Part shown: positions 24,543 to 32,581 of the stretch, in pieces
Position numbering within the stretch: the stretch's first letter is position 1
Layout: every line of letters starts with the position of its first letter
Assembly (NCBI GenBank): GCA_020425125.1
Contig: JAGQRV010000002.1
Span: forward strand, 44,967 to 108,966
From: Paracoccaceae bacterium
GTDB taxonomy: Bacteria; Pseudomonadota; Alphaproteobacteria; Rhodobacterales; Rhodobacteraceae
Direction of reading: 5' to 3'
Length of the DNA: 64,000 nt
The notes under the pieces: generated by a model
Databases searched by the model: none
What the model saw: the letters and a program-made list of their open reading frames with translations, nothing else
Told to the model about the DNA's origin: nothing
Made by a program: the position numbers and the translations under genes

Positions 24543-25160
24543 ATGACCGAAATCGCCGAGGTCCCCCGGGGCGACCGGTCCGTCCACAAGTCGGCCCAGC
24601 ATCTGCGTTGGTTCATTCGCGCCTTCGAGCAACAGGTCGAGGCGACCGCACGCGAGACCGGCGTCGAGTATTCCGTCGACCTTCAGCTCCTGACCGATGC
24701 CTTTGCCGAATGGATCAAGGCCTTCGACGCGCAGAAGCCCCCGCGCGAGGAAGACAATCATGCCTATGTGGGTTTTGCCGCGGGGCTGATGCTGAGGACC
24801 CTCGTGCGCCGCAACCCGGTTCGCGTCGTCGCGACGCCGTCCGACGCGGACACCGCCAATCCGGCCTATTTCTGGCCCGAGGGATACCTTTACGTCGCCT
24901 TCTGCCTCAATGTGCGCGGCCTTGTCCTCGAGCACGATTTCCAGGAGGAGCAGCATCGTCGCTCCGATCTTCAGGACACCCGGACCTGGTGGAGCTTCAA
25001 GGAAAACGTGGGCGAGGACCCCTCGCGCGCCATTGCGTTCCTGGAATATTTTGCCGGGGAGGACCCGGACTGGGCGATGCCCGATCTCTTCCGCACCGGA
25101 CGCGTCCGCCAGATCGCCGGACGCTTCTACACCGAAGAACTTGTCAGGCTGTCGGACTGA
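24543..25160 (+). CDS. Unrecognised soluble protein, 205 residues
   Basis: No family that I can name. The ATG follows a strong AGGAGG site and lies 13 bases after the previous gene, so the pair is probably co-transcribed. The protein has no signal peptide. It is acidic and aromatic-rich in the second half (TWWSFKENVGEDPSRAIAFLEYF, DWAMPDLFRTGRVRQI), and the first half has two long amphipathic helices (WFIRAFEQQVEATARETGVEY, LLTDAFAEWIKAFDAQ). The predicted helix content and charge suggest a cytoplasmic protein. Function unknown. Confidence 0.7.
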   Translation: MTEIAEVPRGDRSVHKSAQHLRWFIRAFEQQVEATARETGVEYSVDLQLLTDAFAEWIKAFDAQKPPREEDNHAYVGFAAGLMLRTLVRRNPVRVVATPSDADTANPAYFWPEGYLYVAFCLNVRGLVLEHDFQEEQHRRSDLQDTRTWWSFKENVGEDPSRAIAFLEYFAGEDPDWAMPDLFRTGRVRQIAGRFYTEELVRLSD

Positions 25161-25281
25161 CCGGGGCGCGTGATCGGTCATCGGCCGCCGTCGGGCCCGG
25201 ATCAAGTGGGGTGGCAAATAGGCGGTGTTGCGTCCACGGCCATCGCCGCGCAGGGGCCAGCGCGCCCGAGACGCACCTGTC

Positions 25282-26004
25282 ATGATCAGCCGCCGACAGG
25301 CTGTCATCGCCCTGGGCGTCGGGATCATGGTGGTCGCGGGACTGCCCAGAGTGGTCGAGACACTCCGAACAAATCCCAAGCTGCGTCCAGACCCCGACGT
25401 TCCCGGCTTTCGTCGTCTCGAAAACGGCGCGATCACGCCCAGCCTGCCCCTGGCCGGGATAGGCGCCAACGATGCAGGGATCATGCCTGCCCCGCTCACG
25501 GATCTCTGTCACGCTCTTTTCGACGCGCCCCGTGACCCGGATCGCTTGCCGATCGCCGTCTTCACCGACGTCAACTGCCCCTATTGCCGTCTCATGGAGC
25601 CCTGGCTTGCAGGGCTTTCCCCGGATACCGTCGCCCTGACCTGGCACGATTTGCCGCTTCTTGGCGCGGGATCAACGGCCGCCGCGCGCGCGATCGCAGC
25701 GGCCGAGGCCCAGGACGCCGGGCCTGCCATGCGCGACCGGCTGCACCGAACCCGCTTCCTTGCCGACACCGCCTATGTCGAGGCGATCGCGTCAGGACTC
25801 GGGCTCGATCCTGTCCGGCTTCTTTCCGACATGGACAGCGCCACCACCGACGACCGCATCGCGCGGACACTGGGCCTTGCCATGCGTCTCGGACTGCCGG
25901 GAACGCCCGCGCTGGTGGTGGGCGACATCATTGCCGTCGGAGCCCTCAGTCGGAGCGATCTCGCGGCGCTGATCCGTGCGGCGCATCCGCCTGAGTGCCA
26001 TTGA
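25282..26004 (+). CDS. DsbA-like thioredoxin-fold protein, membrane-anchored or exported
   Basis: 240 residues from the ATG at 25282. The N-terminus MISRRQAVIALGVGIMVVAGLP is a signal or anchor with a twin-arginine-like SRRQA. The mature part has a redox motif CPYC in DVNCPYCRLMEPW, an inserted helical region, and the thioredoxin-fold cis-proline loop GLPGTPALVVGD near the C-terminus, the layout of DsbA/DsbG-type thiol oxidoreductases. The redox pair faces the periplasm if the N-terminus is exported. The partner is unknown; the gene lies 121 bases after the unrecognised pair. Confidence 0.8.
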   Translation: MISRRQAVIALGVGIMVVAGLPRVVETLRTNPKLRPDPDVPGFRRLENGAITPSLPLAGIGANDAGIMPAPLTDLCHALFDAPRDPDRLPIAVFTDVNCPYCRLMEPWLAGLSPDTVALTWHDLPLLGAGSTAAARAIAAAEAQDAGPAMRDRLHRTRFLADTAYVEAIASGLGLDPVRLLSDMDSATTDDRIARTLGLAMRLGLPGTPALVVGDIIAVGALSRSDLAALIRAAHPPECH

Positions 26005-26143
26005 GTGCTCCCGGTCCGGCGCATCCCCGCGGATTGCGCTTCGCCCCGCGCCATGTCAAAACCGCCCCGCCGGACGAGGATTGCCCGGGCCGCGACCGCG
26101 ACCAGGCCGGACCCAGCATCCAGGACGGGACAGGGGCTTGACC

Positions 26144-26638
26144 ATGACCACATTCACCCCCGGCCCCGCGGCCGAGTTGGACCTGCGCCGGGCGCTCGGG
26201 ACCTTCGCGACCGGAGTGACGGTCGTCACGACGATGGCACCGCACGGTCCCTGCGGCATTACTGCGAACAGCTTTTCCAGCGTGTCCCTCGATCCGCCGC
26301 TCGTCCTGTGGTCCGTAGGGCGCGAGTCCGACCGCTACGGCCTGTTCAGCTCGGCCCGATTCACCGCAATCCACGTCCTTGCCGAATCCCAGTACGGCCT
26401 TGCGCGACGCTTTGCCCGCAAGGGCAGCGATTTCGACGGGGTTGACTGGGAACTCGGAGCGGAACAGGTGCCGCTGCTTGAAGGTTGTCTCAGCCGTTTC
26501 GAGTGCGAACTCGCCGCGGACCACGAGGGCGGCGATCATCGGATTCTAATCTCCCGTGTCCATAGGGTCACCCTCGCCCCCGGCACGCCGCTGGTCTTCT
26601 CCGGCGGACACTTCGGCCGCTTCGCTACAGCCGTCTAG
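26144..26638 (+). CDS. Flavin reductase-like FMN-binding split-barrel protein
   Basis: 164 residues from the ATG at 26144. It matches the flavin reductase-like domain of HpaC/RutF-type proteins: LRRALGTFATGVTVVTT at the N-terminus, GITANSFSSVSLDPPLVLWSV (flavin-binding strand-turn), then AIHVLAESQ and a C-terminal LVFSGGHFG strand. Such enzymes reduce FMN or FAD with NAD(P)H for a partner monooxygenase. No monooxygenase is encoded nearby, so the partner is elsewhere or the protein only binds FMN. Confidence 0.88.
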   Translation: MTTFTPGPAAELDLRRALGTFATGVTVVTTMAPHGPCGITANSFSSVSLDPPLVLWSVGRESDRYGLFSSARFTAIHVLAESQYGLARRFARKGSDFDGVDWELGAEQVPLLEGCLSRFECELAADHEGGDHRILISRVHRVTLAPGTPLVFSGGHFGRFATAV

Positions 26639-26797
26639 GTCCCGCATTTCGAACCCGTCGAATTCTCCCGGTGGCAGGCCGGCCGATTAACTCTGCCGTA
26701 CGGAATCCGATGGCGCTTGACGGCTCGCTAACCCCAGCGAAGGGACACTTGCCTCGTGTGGCGGACTTCGCTGCACTCTCATTCCGAGGCCGTGTCG

Positions 26798-27406
26798 ATG
26801 CTACCGAAACCACTGATAGTCCTGCTCACCCTGGCGCTTGCTCTGGCCATGCACCCGGCGACGGCGCGGACGGTCAGCTACCAGGACTCCCATGGGAATT
26901 ACAGAGATGGCGAGGACCCGCGCAGGGACGACCGAACGTCCACGGATGACCACGACCGAGGCCGCGAGGTGGACGAGACCGATCACCGCCGCGACGAGCG
27001 CAGGTTCGACAGCTTTATCGGAGACGCGGAGCGCCACGGCAACCGGTCCGAAGATCGCTCGCGGGAGTGGGACGAACGGACTGGCGGTGGAACAGGTCGC
27101 TCAGAGCGGCCGGGTCGAAACCGATGGGACCACGACGATTTCTCCTACCAGAGAGGCAGCGAAACCCGGCGCGGCGATCAGGTCCGATATGTCATGGGAC
27201 ATCACCCCGGATCAGAGCACGGTTATTACGAACGCGACCCAAAATCTCGGCACGGGGCCGACCATGGGCCGTCAGGCCTGACAGGATCGAACCGGCCGGC
27301 CGCATCGGTATCGCAGGTGCCGCTGCCGGGGACGTTGCCGCTGGCGCTGACCGGAATGGGCGCAATCGCCTTCCTGCTCCGCCACAGGCGGACGCAGAGG
27401 TCATGA
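26798..27406 (+). CDS. VPLPA-CTERM-type exported protein with Asp/Arg-rich low-complexity core
   Basis: 202 residues from the ATG at 26798, which begins a clean signal peptide (MLPKPLIVLLTLALALAM); a longer frame reaches 26756. Residues about 35-165 are an extreme mixture of Asp, Arg, His, Ser and Gly with repeated RDD, DDHD and DER strings, likely disordered. The C-terminus has VPLPGTLPLALTG, a hydrophobic helix and a basic tail RHRRTQR, a variant of the VPLPA-CTERM sorting signal recognised by exosortase/archaeosortase-like systems (family knowledge). The protein is probably secreted and anchored or processed at the envelope. The function of the charged core is unknown. Confidence 0.72.
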   Translation: MLPKPLIVLLTLALALAMHPATARTVSYQDSHGNYRDGEDPRRDDRTSTDDHDRGREVDETDHRRDERRFDSFIGDAERHGNRSEDRSREWDERTGGGTGRSERPGRNRWDHDDFSYQRGSETRRGDQVRYVMGHHPGSEHGYYERDPKSRHGADHGPSGLTGSNRPAASVSQVPLPGTLPLALTGMGAIAFLLRHRRTQRS

Positions 27407-27528
27407 TGCCGACAATCCTAACGAATTCAAAGGATCAATTAATCTCCCTATGATTGAATTCATCCACGCCTACACATAAGTCCATTGCGTGCCGAGGTGG
27501 CCGCCACCCTTCCAAGTCGAGTAGTCCC

Positions 27529-28134
27529 ATGACCCTGAGACCGGTTTTGTCCTGCCTTGCCGCTGCCCTTGCCATTGCGCTGGCGCTGCCAGCGATGGCC
27601 GCAACGGTCAACGAAGCCGACGCCGGACACGGCGACTTCGGCAACAATCCGAACCAGGCCGCGGTCTTCGGCATGGGAACCGATCTTGTGACCGGAACCC
27701 AAAAGACAAATGGGGACAAGGACTATCTGACTTTCGAGGCCTTCGCGTCGGGGGCTGAGGCGATCGATTTCGTCTTCACCAATCCCGGCGGCACCTGGGG
27801 CGGCTTCAATTTCCGCCTGAAGGCGGACCCGTTCAAGAATTCCAACGACTGGAATCAGCTGCTCTATTCGGCCTCTGTCGATGGAGTCACCGACAGCACG
27901 CCGAAAACGATCAGCTACGTCCTGAACGGCTATACCGGACCGCTTCACGTTGCCATCGACTTCTTCAATGCCGATTACCGGAACGGCGGCGGGCTGGTCT
28001 ACAACATCACGACCCGGTACGCTGCGCCGTCTCCTGCACCTTCGCCATCGGCTGTCCCGCTTCCCGCCACGCTTCCGCTGGCTCTGGCCGGCCTTGCGGC
28101 GGTCGGCCTTGTGCGGCGCTTGCGCCGCAGCTGA
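27529..28134 (+). CDS. VPLPA-CTERM sorting-domain protein
   Basis: 201 residues from the ATG at 27529, with signal peptide MTLRPVLSCLAAALAIALALPAMAA. The mature part (VNEADAGHGDFGNNPN onwards) resembles beta-rich domains of PEP-CTERM-like proteins, with conserved FNFRLKADPF and GPLHVAIDFFNADY. A short Pro/Ser linker leads to the textbook tail: VPLPATLPLALAG, hydrophobic helix, VRRLRRS. It lies 122 bases after another VPLPA-type gene on the same strand. The pair suggests an extracellular-matrix or surface function; no exosortase gene is in the window. Confidence 0.82.
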   Translation: MTLRPVLSCLAAALAIALALPAMAATVNEADAGHGDFGNNPNQAAVFGMGTDLVTGTQKTNGDKDYLTFEAFASGAEAIDFVFTNPGGTWGGFNFRLKADPFKNSNDWNQLLYSASVDGVTDSTPKTISYVLNGYTGPLHVAIDFFNADYRNGGGLVYNITTRYAAPSPAPSPSAVPLPATLPLALAGLAAVGLVRRLRRS

Positions 28135-28350
28135 CAGGCATCAGACGGGTTCGGTCAGCGACCCCGCGCCGGTGGCGCCATCGCCATTCGCAGGGCAAGG
28201 TCAAAAATTCCGCTTGTTCTTGGCATCTTGCGCAGACCCGACTGTCGCTGGCTATCGCCCCAAGGCGCCGCGATGGTGTCGGCGTGCGGCCGCGCCCGCC
28301 CGCGTAACGCCCCGGCGTCAACTTTTTTCGCACTTGCAGCAAAACACCTC

Positions 28351-28379
28351 TTGAATTGCTGCACTGCAGCATTCATATG
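28351..28379 (+). promoter_or_regulatory. Phasin promoter
   Basis: -35 TTGAAT (28351-28356), a 17-bp spacer and -10 CATATG (28374-28379), 66 bases before the phasin ATG. The whole spacer is taken up by the PhaR-type palindrome, so binding of the repressor would block polymerase directly. Confidence 0.6.
28357..28371. promoter_or_regulatory. PhaR-type operator upstream of phasin
   Basis: TGCTGCACTGCAGCA is a 7-1-7 palindrome. Its core CTGCACTGCAG fits the CTGC-N3-GCAG motif I recall for PhaR of Rhodobacter-type bacteria, a repressor released when polyhydroxyalkanoate granules form. Its place between -35 and -10 of the phasin promoter supports the call. Confidence 0.75.
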
Positions 28380-28444
28380 TCGGTCACCGGGCAGACACGC
28401 CCGAACGGAAACCGAATCCAAATCCTGAACGAGGAGCTTCAGAC

Positions 28445-28894
28445 ATGGCCAAAGCCCAAGACTTCACCGCCATCTTCAAAGACCTGCCCTTCTCCTTCCC
28501 GGTGGACGAAGCCGCCGCCAAGGACGCCTGGAACAAGACTGCGAAGTTCAACGAGCAGTTCGCCAGCATCGCGCTGGACGCCGCCAACAAGGCCGGCGCC
28601 GTCTCCGAAAAAGCCGCCGCCGCGACCCTCGAGGGCCTGCGCGCCGTTTCGAAGGCCCGCCCCGAAGCGAAGGACTATCTGAGCGCCGTCGTCGAGTTCG
28701 GCAACGCCCAGACCGCTCTGGTTCGCGAAAGCGTCGAAACGCTCACCGAGGCCCTGAAGCAGGCTCAGACCGAAGCCACCGAGCTTCTGGTTTCGACCAG
28801 CAAGCAGGCCGCAGAAGACCTGAACAAGACCGCTTCCAAAGCCCAGACCAAGGTTACCGCCGCGGTCAAGAAGGCTGCCGAAGCCGCCGCCTGA
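28445..28894 (+). CDS. phaP: Phasin, polyhydroxyalkanoate granule-associated protein
   Basis: 149 residues, ATG after GAGGAGCTTCAGAC. It is Ala/Lys/Glu-rich, nearly all helical and lacks cysteine, as phasins are; the segment FNEQFASIALDAANKAGAVSEKAAAATLEGLR and the repeated FGNAQ and TEATELL stretches match the phasin domain of alphaproteobacteria. Phasins coat PHA granules and limit their size. A PhaR-type operator precedes the gene and a strong terminator follows it, so it forms a single-gene transcript. The organism therefore very probably stores PHA, although no PHA synthase is in the window. Confidence 0.92.
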   Translation: MAKAQDFTAIFKDLPFSFPVDEAAAKDAWNKTAKFNEQFASIALDAANKAGAVSEKAAAATLEGLRAVSKARPEAKDYLSAVVEFGNAQTALVRESVETLTEALKQAQTEATELLVSTSKQAAEDLNKTASKAQTKVTAAVKKAAEAAA

Positions 28895-28909
28895 GGCAGG
28901 ACTGGCAAA

Positions 28910-28936
28910 GGCGATCACTCCCCCCCAGCGATCGCC
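28910..28936 (+). other. Weak stem-loop after phasin
   Basis: Arms GGCGATC and GATCGCC are separated by a 13-nt loop containing a C-run. It directly precedes the strong terminator at 28939-28971 and may stabilise the 3' end of the message. Confidence 0.5.
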
Positions 28937-28938
28937 TC

Positions 28939-28971
28939 AAGGGGCAGGCCCTCCGGCCTGCCCCTTTCTTT
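28939..28971 (+). terminator. Rho-independent terminator of phasin
   Basis: A perfect stem GGGGCAGGCC / GGCCTGCCCC (extended by AA/TT) with a CTCC loop is followed by TTTCTTT. It is the clearest terminator in the window. Confidence 0.9.
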
Positions 28972-29441
28972 GTGTCCGGAGCGATGCAAGGCTTGCGATG
29001 TCGCCGATCAGGTCGGCCGATCCAGCCTGAAAACCGGCCCTCCCACGCGACATTGCGCGGAAGTGCAGACTTCTGTTAGCGCTATGCTTTTGCGCCGGAA
29101 TTTTCCGTTCGCGGGGAAGATTCCGGCGTCCGGCGCTTATGTCACACCATTAGGGGGGACCACGTTCGCGACCTCCTGCGGTAATAAAGTTGCAACCGGG
29201 CCATCCGAGAGGCGCGCAAGCGTCGGAAACCTTTGAGTAAAGACATCGACGGTGAAGACGATTAACTGATTTTCCGCACCCCGGAAAACGTCTTCACAGA
29301 AAATGCCTTCCTTATTCATAGGTTATTCCGCGTTTTGCACGGCGTGGTATTGTATCGGCGGGACATCCGGTGCCGGCTCCGTGAGGTAGAAACGCCCCGC
29401 GGACTCGGGTTGGAGGATAGGATTTCGATGGGAGGACTCAG

Positions 29442-31406
29442 ATGACGAGCCAGAGCCAGGACAATGCCACCTATGCGCCGAGCGCCGATTTCGTCGCCAA
29501 CGCGCATGTTGACGCCGCGAAATACGACGAACTTTATGCCGCATCGATCGCCGATCCGGAGGCTTTCTGGGGCGAACAGGGCAAGATCCTCGAATGGATC
29601 AAGCCCTACACCAAGGTAAAGAGCACCGACTTCACGATGGGTTCGGTCTCTGTGAAGTGGTTCGAGGACGGCACGCTCAACGTCTGCCACAACTGCGTTG
29701 ACCGTCACCTAGCGACCCGCGGCGATCAGACCGCGATCATTTTCGAGCCGGACGATCCGAACGAACCGGCCAAGCACATCACCTACAAGACGCTGCACCA
29801 CGAAGTCGGCAAGATGGCCGCCGTGCTGGAAAAGCTTGGCGTCCGCAAAGGCGACCGGGTCATCATCTACCTCCCGATGATTCCTGAAGCCGCCTATGCG
29901 ATGCTGGCCTGCACGCGGATCGGCGCGATCCATTCCATCGTCTTCGCCGGCTTCTCACCCGATGCGCTGGCGGCCCGCGTGAACGGCTGCGACGCCAAGG
30001 TCGTGATCACGGCCGACGAAGCGCCCCGTGGCGGACGCAAGACCCCGCTGAAGACCAATGCCGACCAGGCGCTTCTGCACTGCAAGGACTCGGTGAAGCT
30101 GCTCGTGGTCAAGCGGACCGGCGGACAGACCACCTGGGTCGAAGGCCGCGATTACGACTACAGCGAACTTCGCAACGACGTCAGCCACATCGTCCGCGCG
30201 GTCGAGATGAACGCCGAGGATCCGCTGTTCATCCTCTACACCTCGGGCTCCACCGGCCAGCCGAAGGGCGTCGTGCACACGACGGGCGGCTATCTGGTCT
30301 ATGCGGCACTGACCCATAAGGTGGTCTTCGACTATCATGACGGCGACGTCTTCTGGTGCACCGCGGATGTCGGCTGGGTGACCGGCCACAGCTACATCGT
30401 CTACGGCCCCCTCGCCAACGGCGCCACGACCATCATGTTCGAAGGTGTGCCGACCTATCCGGATGCCGGACGGTTCTGGGCTGTCTGCGAAAAGCACAAG
30501 GTCAACCAGTTCTACACCGCGCCCACCGCGATCCGCGCGCTGATGGGCAAGGGTCCGGAATTCGTCGACAAGTACGATCTGAGCAGCCTCAAGCTTCTTG
30601 GCACGGTCGGCGAGCCGATTAACCCGGAAGCCTGGAACTGGTACAACGACCATGTCGGCAAGGGCACCTGCCCGATCGTCGACACCTGGTGGCAGACCGA
30701 AACCGGCGGGCACCTGCTGACGCCGCTGCCCGGCGCCCACGCCGCCAAGCCCGGGGCCGCAATGAAGCCGTTCTTCGGCGTGCTGCCGGTGGTCCTCGAC
30801 CCGCAATCGGGCGAGGAAATCAACGAGACCGCGACCGAAGGCGTGCTGGCAATCAAGGACAGCTGGCCCGCCCAGATGCGCACCGTCTGGGGCGACCACG
30901 AGCGCTTCGAGAAGACCTATTTCGAACAGTACAAGGGCTACTACTTCTCGGGCGACGGCTGCCGCCGCGATGCCGATGGCGACTACTGGATCACCGGCCG
31001 GGTCGATGACGTGATCAACGTGTCGGGACACCGGATGGGTACGGCAGAGGTGGAAAGCGCGCTCGTGGCACATGCCAAGGTCGCCGAAGCCGCCGTCGTC
31101 GGTTATCCGCACAACGTGAAGGGTCAGGGCATCTATTGCTACGTCACCCTGATGGCGGACGTGGAGCCCACAGAGGAGTTGCGCAAGGAACTGCGTGACT
31201 GGGTGCGCACGGAGATCGGCCCGATCGCCAGCCCGGACCTGATCCAGTGGGCGCCCGGCCTTCCGAAGACTCGCTCGGGCAAGATCATGCGGCGCATCCT
31301 GCGCAAGATCGCCGAAAACGACTTCGGCAGCCTCGGCGACACCTCGACGCTGGCAGAGCCGGCAGTGGTCGACGATCTGATCGAAAACCGGATGAACCGG
31401 GGCTGA
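29442..31406 (+). CDS. acs: Acetyl-CoA synthetase (AMP-forming)
   Basis: 654 residues, the usual length. It catalyses acetate + ATP + CoA to acetyl-CoA + AMP + PPi in the cytoplasm. The AMP-binding signature [11 protein letters not shown], the [10 protein letters not shown] loop and the C-terminal [11 protein letters not shown] with Lys614 are intact; that lysine is the residue acetylated by Pat-type enzymes to switch Acs off. It is followed 5-23 bases later by adk, which would remove the AMP it produces, and then by a DUF4212 gene that normally belongs to an acetate/solute symporter pair. If the sugar island yields acetyl-CoA, Acs is not needed there; it serves acetate assimilation. Confidence 0.96.
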   Translation: MTSQSQDNATYAPSADFVANAHVDAAKYDELYAASIADPEAFWGEQGKILEWIKPYTKVKSTDFTMGSVSVKWFEDGTLNVCHNCVDRHLATRGDQTAIIFEPDDPNEPAKHITYKTLHHEVGKMAAVLEKLGVRKGDRVIIYLPMIPEAAYAMLACTRIGAIHSIVFAGFSPDALAARVNGCDAKVVITADEAPRGGRKTPLKTNADQALLHCKDSVKLLVVKRTGGQTTWVEGRDYDYSELRNDVSHIVRAVEMNAEDPLFILYTSGSTGQPKGVVHTTGGYLVYAALTHKVVFDYHDGDVFWCTADVGWVTGHSYIVYGPLANGATTIMFEGVPTYPDAGRFWAVCEKHKVNQFYTAPTAIRALMGKGPEFVDKYDLSSLKLLGTVGEPINPEAWNWYNDHVGKGTCPIVDTWWQTETGGHLLTPLPGAHAAKPGAAMKPFFGVLPVVLDPQSGEEINETATEGVLAIKDSWPAQMRTVWGDHERFEKTYFEQYKGYYFSGDGCRRDADGDYWITGRVDDVINVSGHRMGTAEVESALVAHAKVAEAAVVGYPHNVKGQGIYCYVTLMADVEPTEELRKELRDWVRTEIGPIASPDLIQWAPGLPKTRSGKIMRRILRKIAENDFGSLGDTSTLAEPAVVDDLIENRMNRG

Positions 31407-31410
31407 GCGG

Positions 31411-32100
31411 ATGCACGGAGCAACTGACGTGACCACGACACCCGCCGTCCTGATCCTTCTCGGCCCCCCAGGGGCCGGCAAGGGCACACAGGCCCGGATG
31501 CTCGAAGAGAAGTTCGGCCTCGTTCAACTGTCCACCGGCGATCTGCTGCGCGCGGCGGTGGCTGCCGGGACCGAAGCGGGCAAGAAGGCCAAGGCCGTGA
31601 TGGAGGCAGGCGCGCTCGTCTCGGACGACATCGTCCTGGCCATCCTGCGCGACCGCATGGCCGAGCCCGATGTCGCCAAGGGGGTCATCCTCGACGGATT
31701 TCCGCGGACCGCGGCGCAGGCAAGCGCGCTTGACAGTCTGCTGGCCGAAAGCGGCCAGAAGATCAACGCGGCGATCTCTCTCGAGGTCGAGGACGACGCC
31801 ATGGTGGAGCGGGTTTCAGGCCGCTATACCTGCGCCGAATGCGGCGAGGGCTACCACGACACCTTCAAGGTGCCCGAAAAGGCCGGCGTCTGCGACAAGT
31901 GCGGCAGTACCGAGTTCAAGCGCCGCGCCGACGACAATGCCGAAACGGTCCGCTCCCGGCTGGAGGCGTACCATGCCCAGACCGCCCCGCTGATCGACTA
32001 CTACGCCGCGAAGGGCGTTCTCAAGCGGATCGACGCGATGGGCGAAATCGAAGCCGTCGCGGCGGCCCTCGACTCGATCGTCAAGGCCAGCACGGCCTGA
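31411..32100 (+). CDS. adk: Adenylate kinase, zinc-lid type
   Basis: 229 residues from the ATG at 31411; a GTG at 31429 has the better ribosome site (GGAG, 8-nt spacing) and would give a start closer to that of other Adk proteins. P-loop GPPGAGKGTQ, the AMP-binding STGDLLRAAV and LDGFPRTAAQA segments, and a long LID with four cysteines (CAEC and CDKC) that should bind structural zinc. It converts ATP + AMP to 2 ADP. Adk is usually linked to ribosomal-protein genes; here it is a second locus beside acs, so it may be a dedicated AMP-recycling copy or simply relocated. Confidence 0.95.
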   Translation: MHGATDVTTTPAVLILLGPPGAGKGTQARMLEEKFGLVQLSTGDLLRAAVAAGTEAGKKAKAVMEAGALVSDDIVLAILRDRMAEPDVAKGVILDGFPRTAAQASALDSLLAESGQKINAAISLEVEDDAMVERVSGRYTCAECGEGYHDTFKVPEKAGVCDKCGSTEFKRRADDNAETVRSRLEAYHAQTAPLIDYYAAKGVLKRIDAMGEIEAVAAALDSIVKASTA

Positions 32101-32106
32101 CTCGAA

Positions 32107-32128
32107 CCGGCGCCCGAAGCGGCGCCGG
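32107..32128. other. Stem-loop after adk
   Basis: Perfect 8-bp arms CCGGCGCC / GGCGCCGG with a 6-nt loop, 7 bases after the adk stop. No T-run, so at most a weak or Rho-assisted terminator. Confidence 0.5.
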
Positions 32129-32147
32129 CCCCAAACCCAAACATTCG

Positions 32148-32193
32148 CCTCGCCGACCTTAACCCGGGCCATCCTGGCCCGGGACCGGCGAGG
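32148..32193. other. Two-tier stem-loop upstream of the DUF4212 gene
   Basis: Outer arms CCTCGCCG / CGGCGAGG enclose a second perfect stem CCCGGGCC / GGCCCGGG with an ATCCT loop. It lies in the 118-base gap between adk and the DUF4212 start and ends 26 bases before that ATG. It could limit read-through or processing; function unknown. Confidence 0.55.
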
Positions 32194-32218
32194 TGTGTCG
32201 AGCCCGGGAGAAACCGCC

Positions 32219-32581
32219 ATGGCGGACAAATCCTCGCATGAAGCTCACTGCAAGGCCCATCTACGCATCCTGAGGACCTGCCTTCTCGCCTGGTTCGTTG
32301 CCGCGCTCGGCATCAGCCTGCTCGTCGCGCCGTTCCTGACCGGATTGCAGTTGTTCCACATCGACATCGGACATTGGCTGGCGCAGCAAGGTCCCGCTCT
32401 TGCCTTCTTCGTCCTGATCCTCGTCTACGCCTGGCGCATCTCTCTGATCGGCAGAACACGCGTCCGGCGGCGCGCCCGATACCGCGCAATGAGGATCCGG
32501 CAGATGTTCAGGCCGGTCCGCCAGGACCATGTCGCAGCCGCCCAACGAGTCCGGACGGAAAGAAGCGCACGCACAAGATGA
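32219..32581 (+). pseudogene. DUF4212-type symporter small subunit, orphan with a degenerate C-terminus
   Basis: The 120-residue frame starts MADKSSHEAH after GGGAGAAACCGCC. Residues 1-75 match the DUF4212 small subunits that partner with VC_2705-type sodium:solute symporters: two transmembrane segments and LAQQGPALAFFVLILVYAWR. Family members end soon after with R-M-N-x-L-D and a short acidic tail; here the frame continues with an Arg-rich tail (about 45 residues) unlike the family. The large symporter subunit that normally follows is absent; instead the 3' end of a convergent ABC permease overlaps the tail by 74 bases. This looks like a breakpoint near 32440 that removed the partner gene. 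It may still be expressed. Confidence 0.65.

Larger units (their letters stand above)
28135..28444. other. 310-bp intergenic region before the phasin gene
   Basis: No gene is recognisable. The first 190 bases show no clear element. The last 100 bases become AT-richer and contain the phasin promoter with its PhaR-type palindrome (28351-28379), then a leader to the GAGGAG ribosome site. Confidence 0.7.
28895..29441. other. 547-bp intergenic region between phasin and acs
   Basis: After the phasin terminator (ends 28971) about 470 bases remain before the acs ATG. I see no gene with credible codon use; short frames at 28970-29236 and 29137-29319 lack ribosome sites and relatives. The long leader or promoter region fits the complex control usual for acetate activation, but I cannot point to a specific regulator site. 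Confidence 0.6.
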
